Shown one piece after another: positions 5,978 through 6,242 of a DNA stretch of 6,242 bases. The notes under the pieces were generated by a model that was not told the origin of the DNA, ran no database searches, and was given only the letters and a program-made list of their open reading frames with translations. Each line of letters opens with the position of its first letter. Position 1 is the stretch's first letter. The stretch spans positions 1 through 6,242 of the forward strand of contig JBJXED010000156.1 of NCBI GenBank assembly GCA_046155225.1. The letters are read 5' to 3'. The position numbers and the translations under genes are program-made. Origin of the DNA: JAKFVA01 sp046155225 (GTDB taxonomy: Bacteria; Pseudomonadota; Gammaproteobacteria; Burkholderiales; Burkholderiaceae_C).

Positions 5978-5997
5978 GTGCTACCATTGTGCTAACA
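5978..5997 (+). repeat. Tandem 9-mer GTGCTAnCA at 11-bp period
   Basis: GTGCTACCA (5978-5986) and GTGCTAACA (5989-5997) lie one helical turn apart between the candidate promoter and the MazE-like start. This is a plausible site for autorepression, since MazE-type antitoxins bind repeats by their own promoter. It is short enough to be chance. Confidence 0.3.
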
Positions 5998-6013
5998 CGA
6001 TTAAAGGTGCATC

Positions 6014-6242
6014 ATGCAAGTCGCAATCCGCAAAATGGGCAATTCTCAAGGCGTGTTAATCCCCAAACCTATCCTTGCGCAGGTGGGTCTAGAGAGCACG
6101 GCGGATCTGCAAGTTAAAGATGGCGTGATTGAAATTCGCCCGGCCCGGCGCAACCCGCGTGAGGGCTGGGCGGCAGATGCGCAGCGCATTGCCAGCCAAG
6201 GCGGTGACGCGCTGGTCTGGCCCGAGGTGGCCAATGAGGGCG
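6014..6242 (+). CDS. mazE: MazE/AbrB-family antitoxin, 3' end outside window
   Basis: The 76 visible residues begin MQVAIRKMGNSQGVLIPKPI, the swapped-hairpin AbrB fold that binds DNA in MazE/PemI/ChpR antitoxins (residues about 1-45, through DLQVKDGVIEIR). The second part (PREGWAADAQRIA, then DALVWPEVANEG) is the usual C-terminal arm that wraps around and blocks a MazF-type mRNA interferase. Family proteins are about 80-85 residues, so only a few are missing. A good ribosome-binding site (AAAGG, 6003-6007) sits 6 bases before the ATG. GC content returns to that of the core genes. A mazF-like toxin gene is expected immediately downstream, beyond the window. The family is confidently recognised; whether the symbol should be mazE, pemI or chpR is not settled. 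Confidence 0.9.
   Translation, partial: MQVAIRKMGNSQGVLIPKPILAQVGLESTADLQVKDGVIEIRPARRNPREGWAADAQRIASQGGDALVWPEVANEG

Larger units (their letters stand above)
5806..6013. other. Non-coding stretch between the secreted protein and the MazE-like gene
   Basis: No convincing gene is seen here on either strand; the open frames lack start signals and family features. It contains a 5-bp inverted repeat with a 2-base centre, AGTGTTCACACT (5852-5863), a candidate promoter near 5943-5971, and a tandem GTGCTAnCA pair next to the MazE start. No T-rich terminator follows the secreted-protein gene. Confidence 0.5.

Noticed and set aside
5600..5995. 131-codon open frame overlapping the secreted-protein gene
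   Set aside because: It runs out of phase through the secreted-protein gene, has no ribosome-binding site and shows no family features.
6046..6234. Minus-strand open frame opposite the MazE-like gene
   Set aside because: It is the antisense shadow of a clearly recognised antitoxin.

Overview
The window looks like part of a betaproteobacterial chromosome, most likely Burkholderiales/Comamonadaceae. The reasons are the GC-rich coding style of the left half, a Pyk and a Calvin-type class II aldolase close to that group, and a TAAAAT -10 box with a short C-rich leader. The assignment comes from reading the proteins, not from a database search.

Left part, about 1-3083, is core metabolism, all on the + strand. 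It holds the C-terminal two thirds of a pyruvate kinase, a lipoprotein-type alpha/beta hydrolase, and a class II fructose-bisphosphate aldolase. The aldolase reading frame is complete from start to final stop except for one TAA where the family has a tyrosine (codon 256). As written it would give a protein lacking the C-terminal substrate-binding segment.

Middle part, about 3084-3690, is a rearrangement scar. Directly after the aldolase stop, in the same reading frame, are about 59 codons of a BrnT-family toxin without its N-terminus. An intact small gene, probably the cognate antitoxin, overlaps its end. Next comes a second, decayed copy of the last ~155 bp of the aldolase gene, about 87 % identical by eye to the first copy and carrying its own stop and frameshift.

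Right part, about 3691-6242, is accessory. A visibly AT-rich gene for a 480-residue P-loop ATPase (AAA/ORC-Cdc6- or STAND-like core plus a probable winged helix) is bracketed by an exact 10-bp direct repeat. It is followed by a small secreted cysteine-containing protein of unknown function, a ~200-bp non-coding stretch, and the start of a MazE/AbrB-type antitoxin cut by the window edge.

Taken together, accessory DNA (toxin-antitoxin parts and an ATPase cargo gene) has accumulated at the 3' end of a housekeeping aldolase gene, duplicating that end and leaving broken pieces. The ATPase is a candidate for an uncharacterised accessory, possibly defence-related, function, but nothing in the window proves that.
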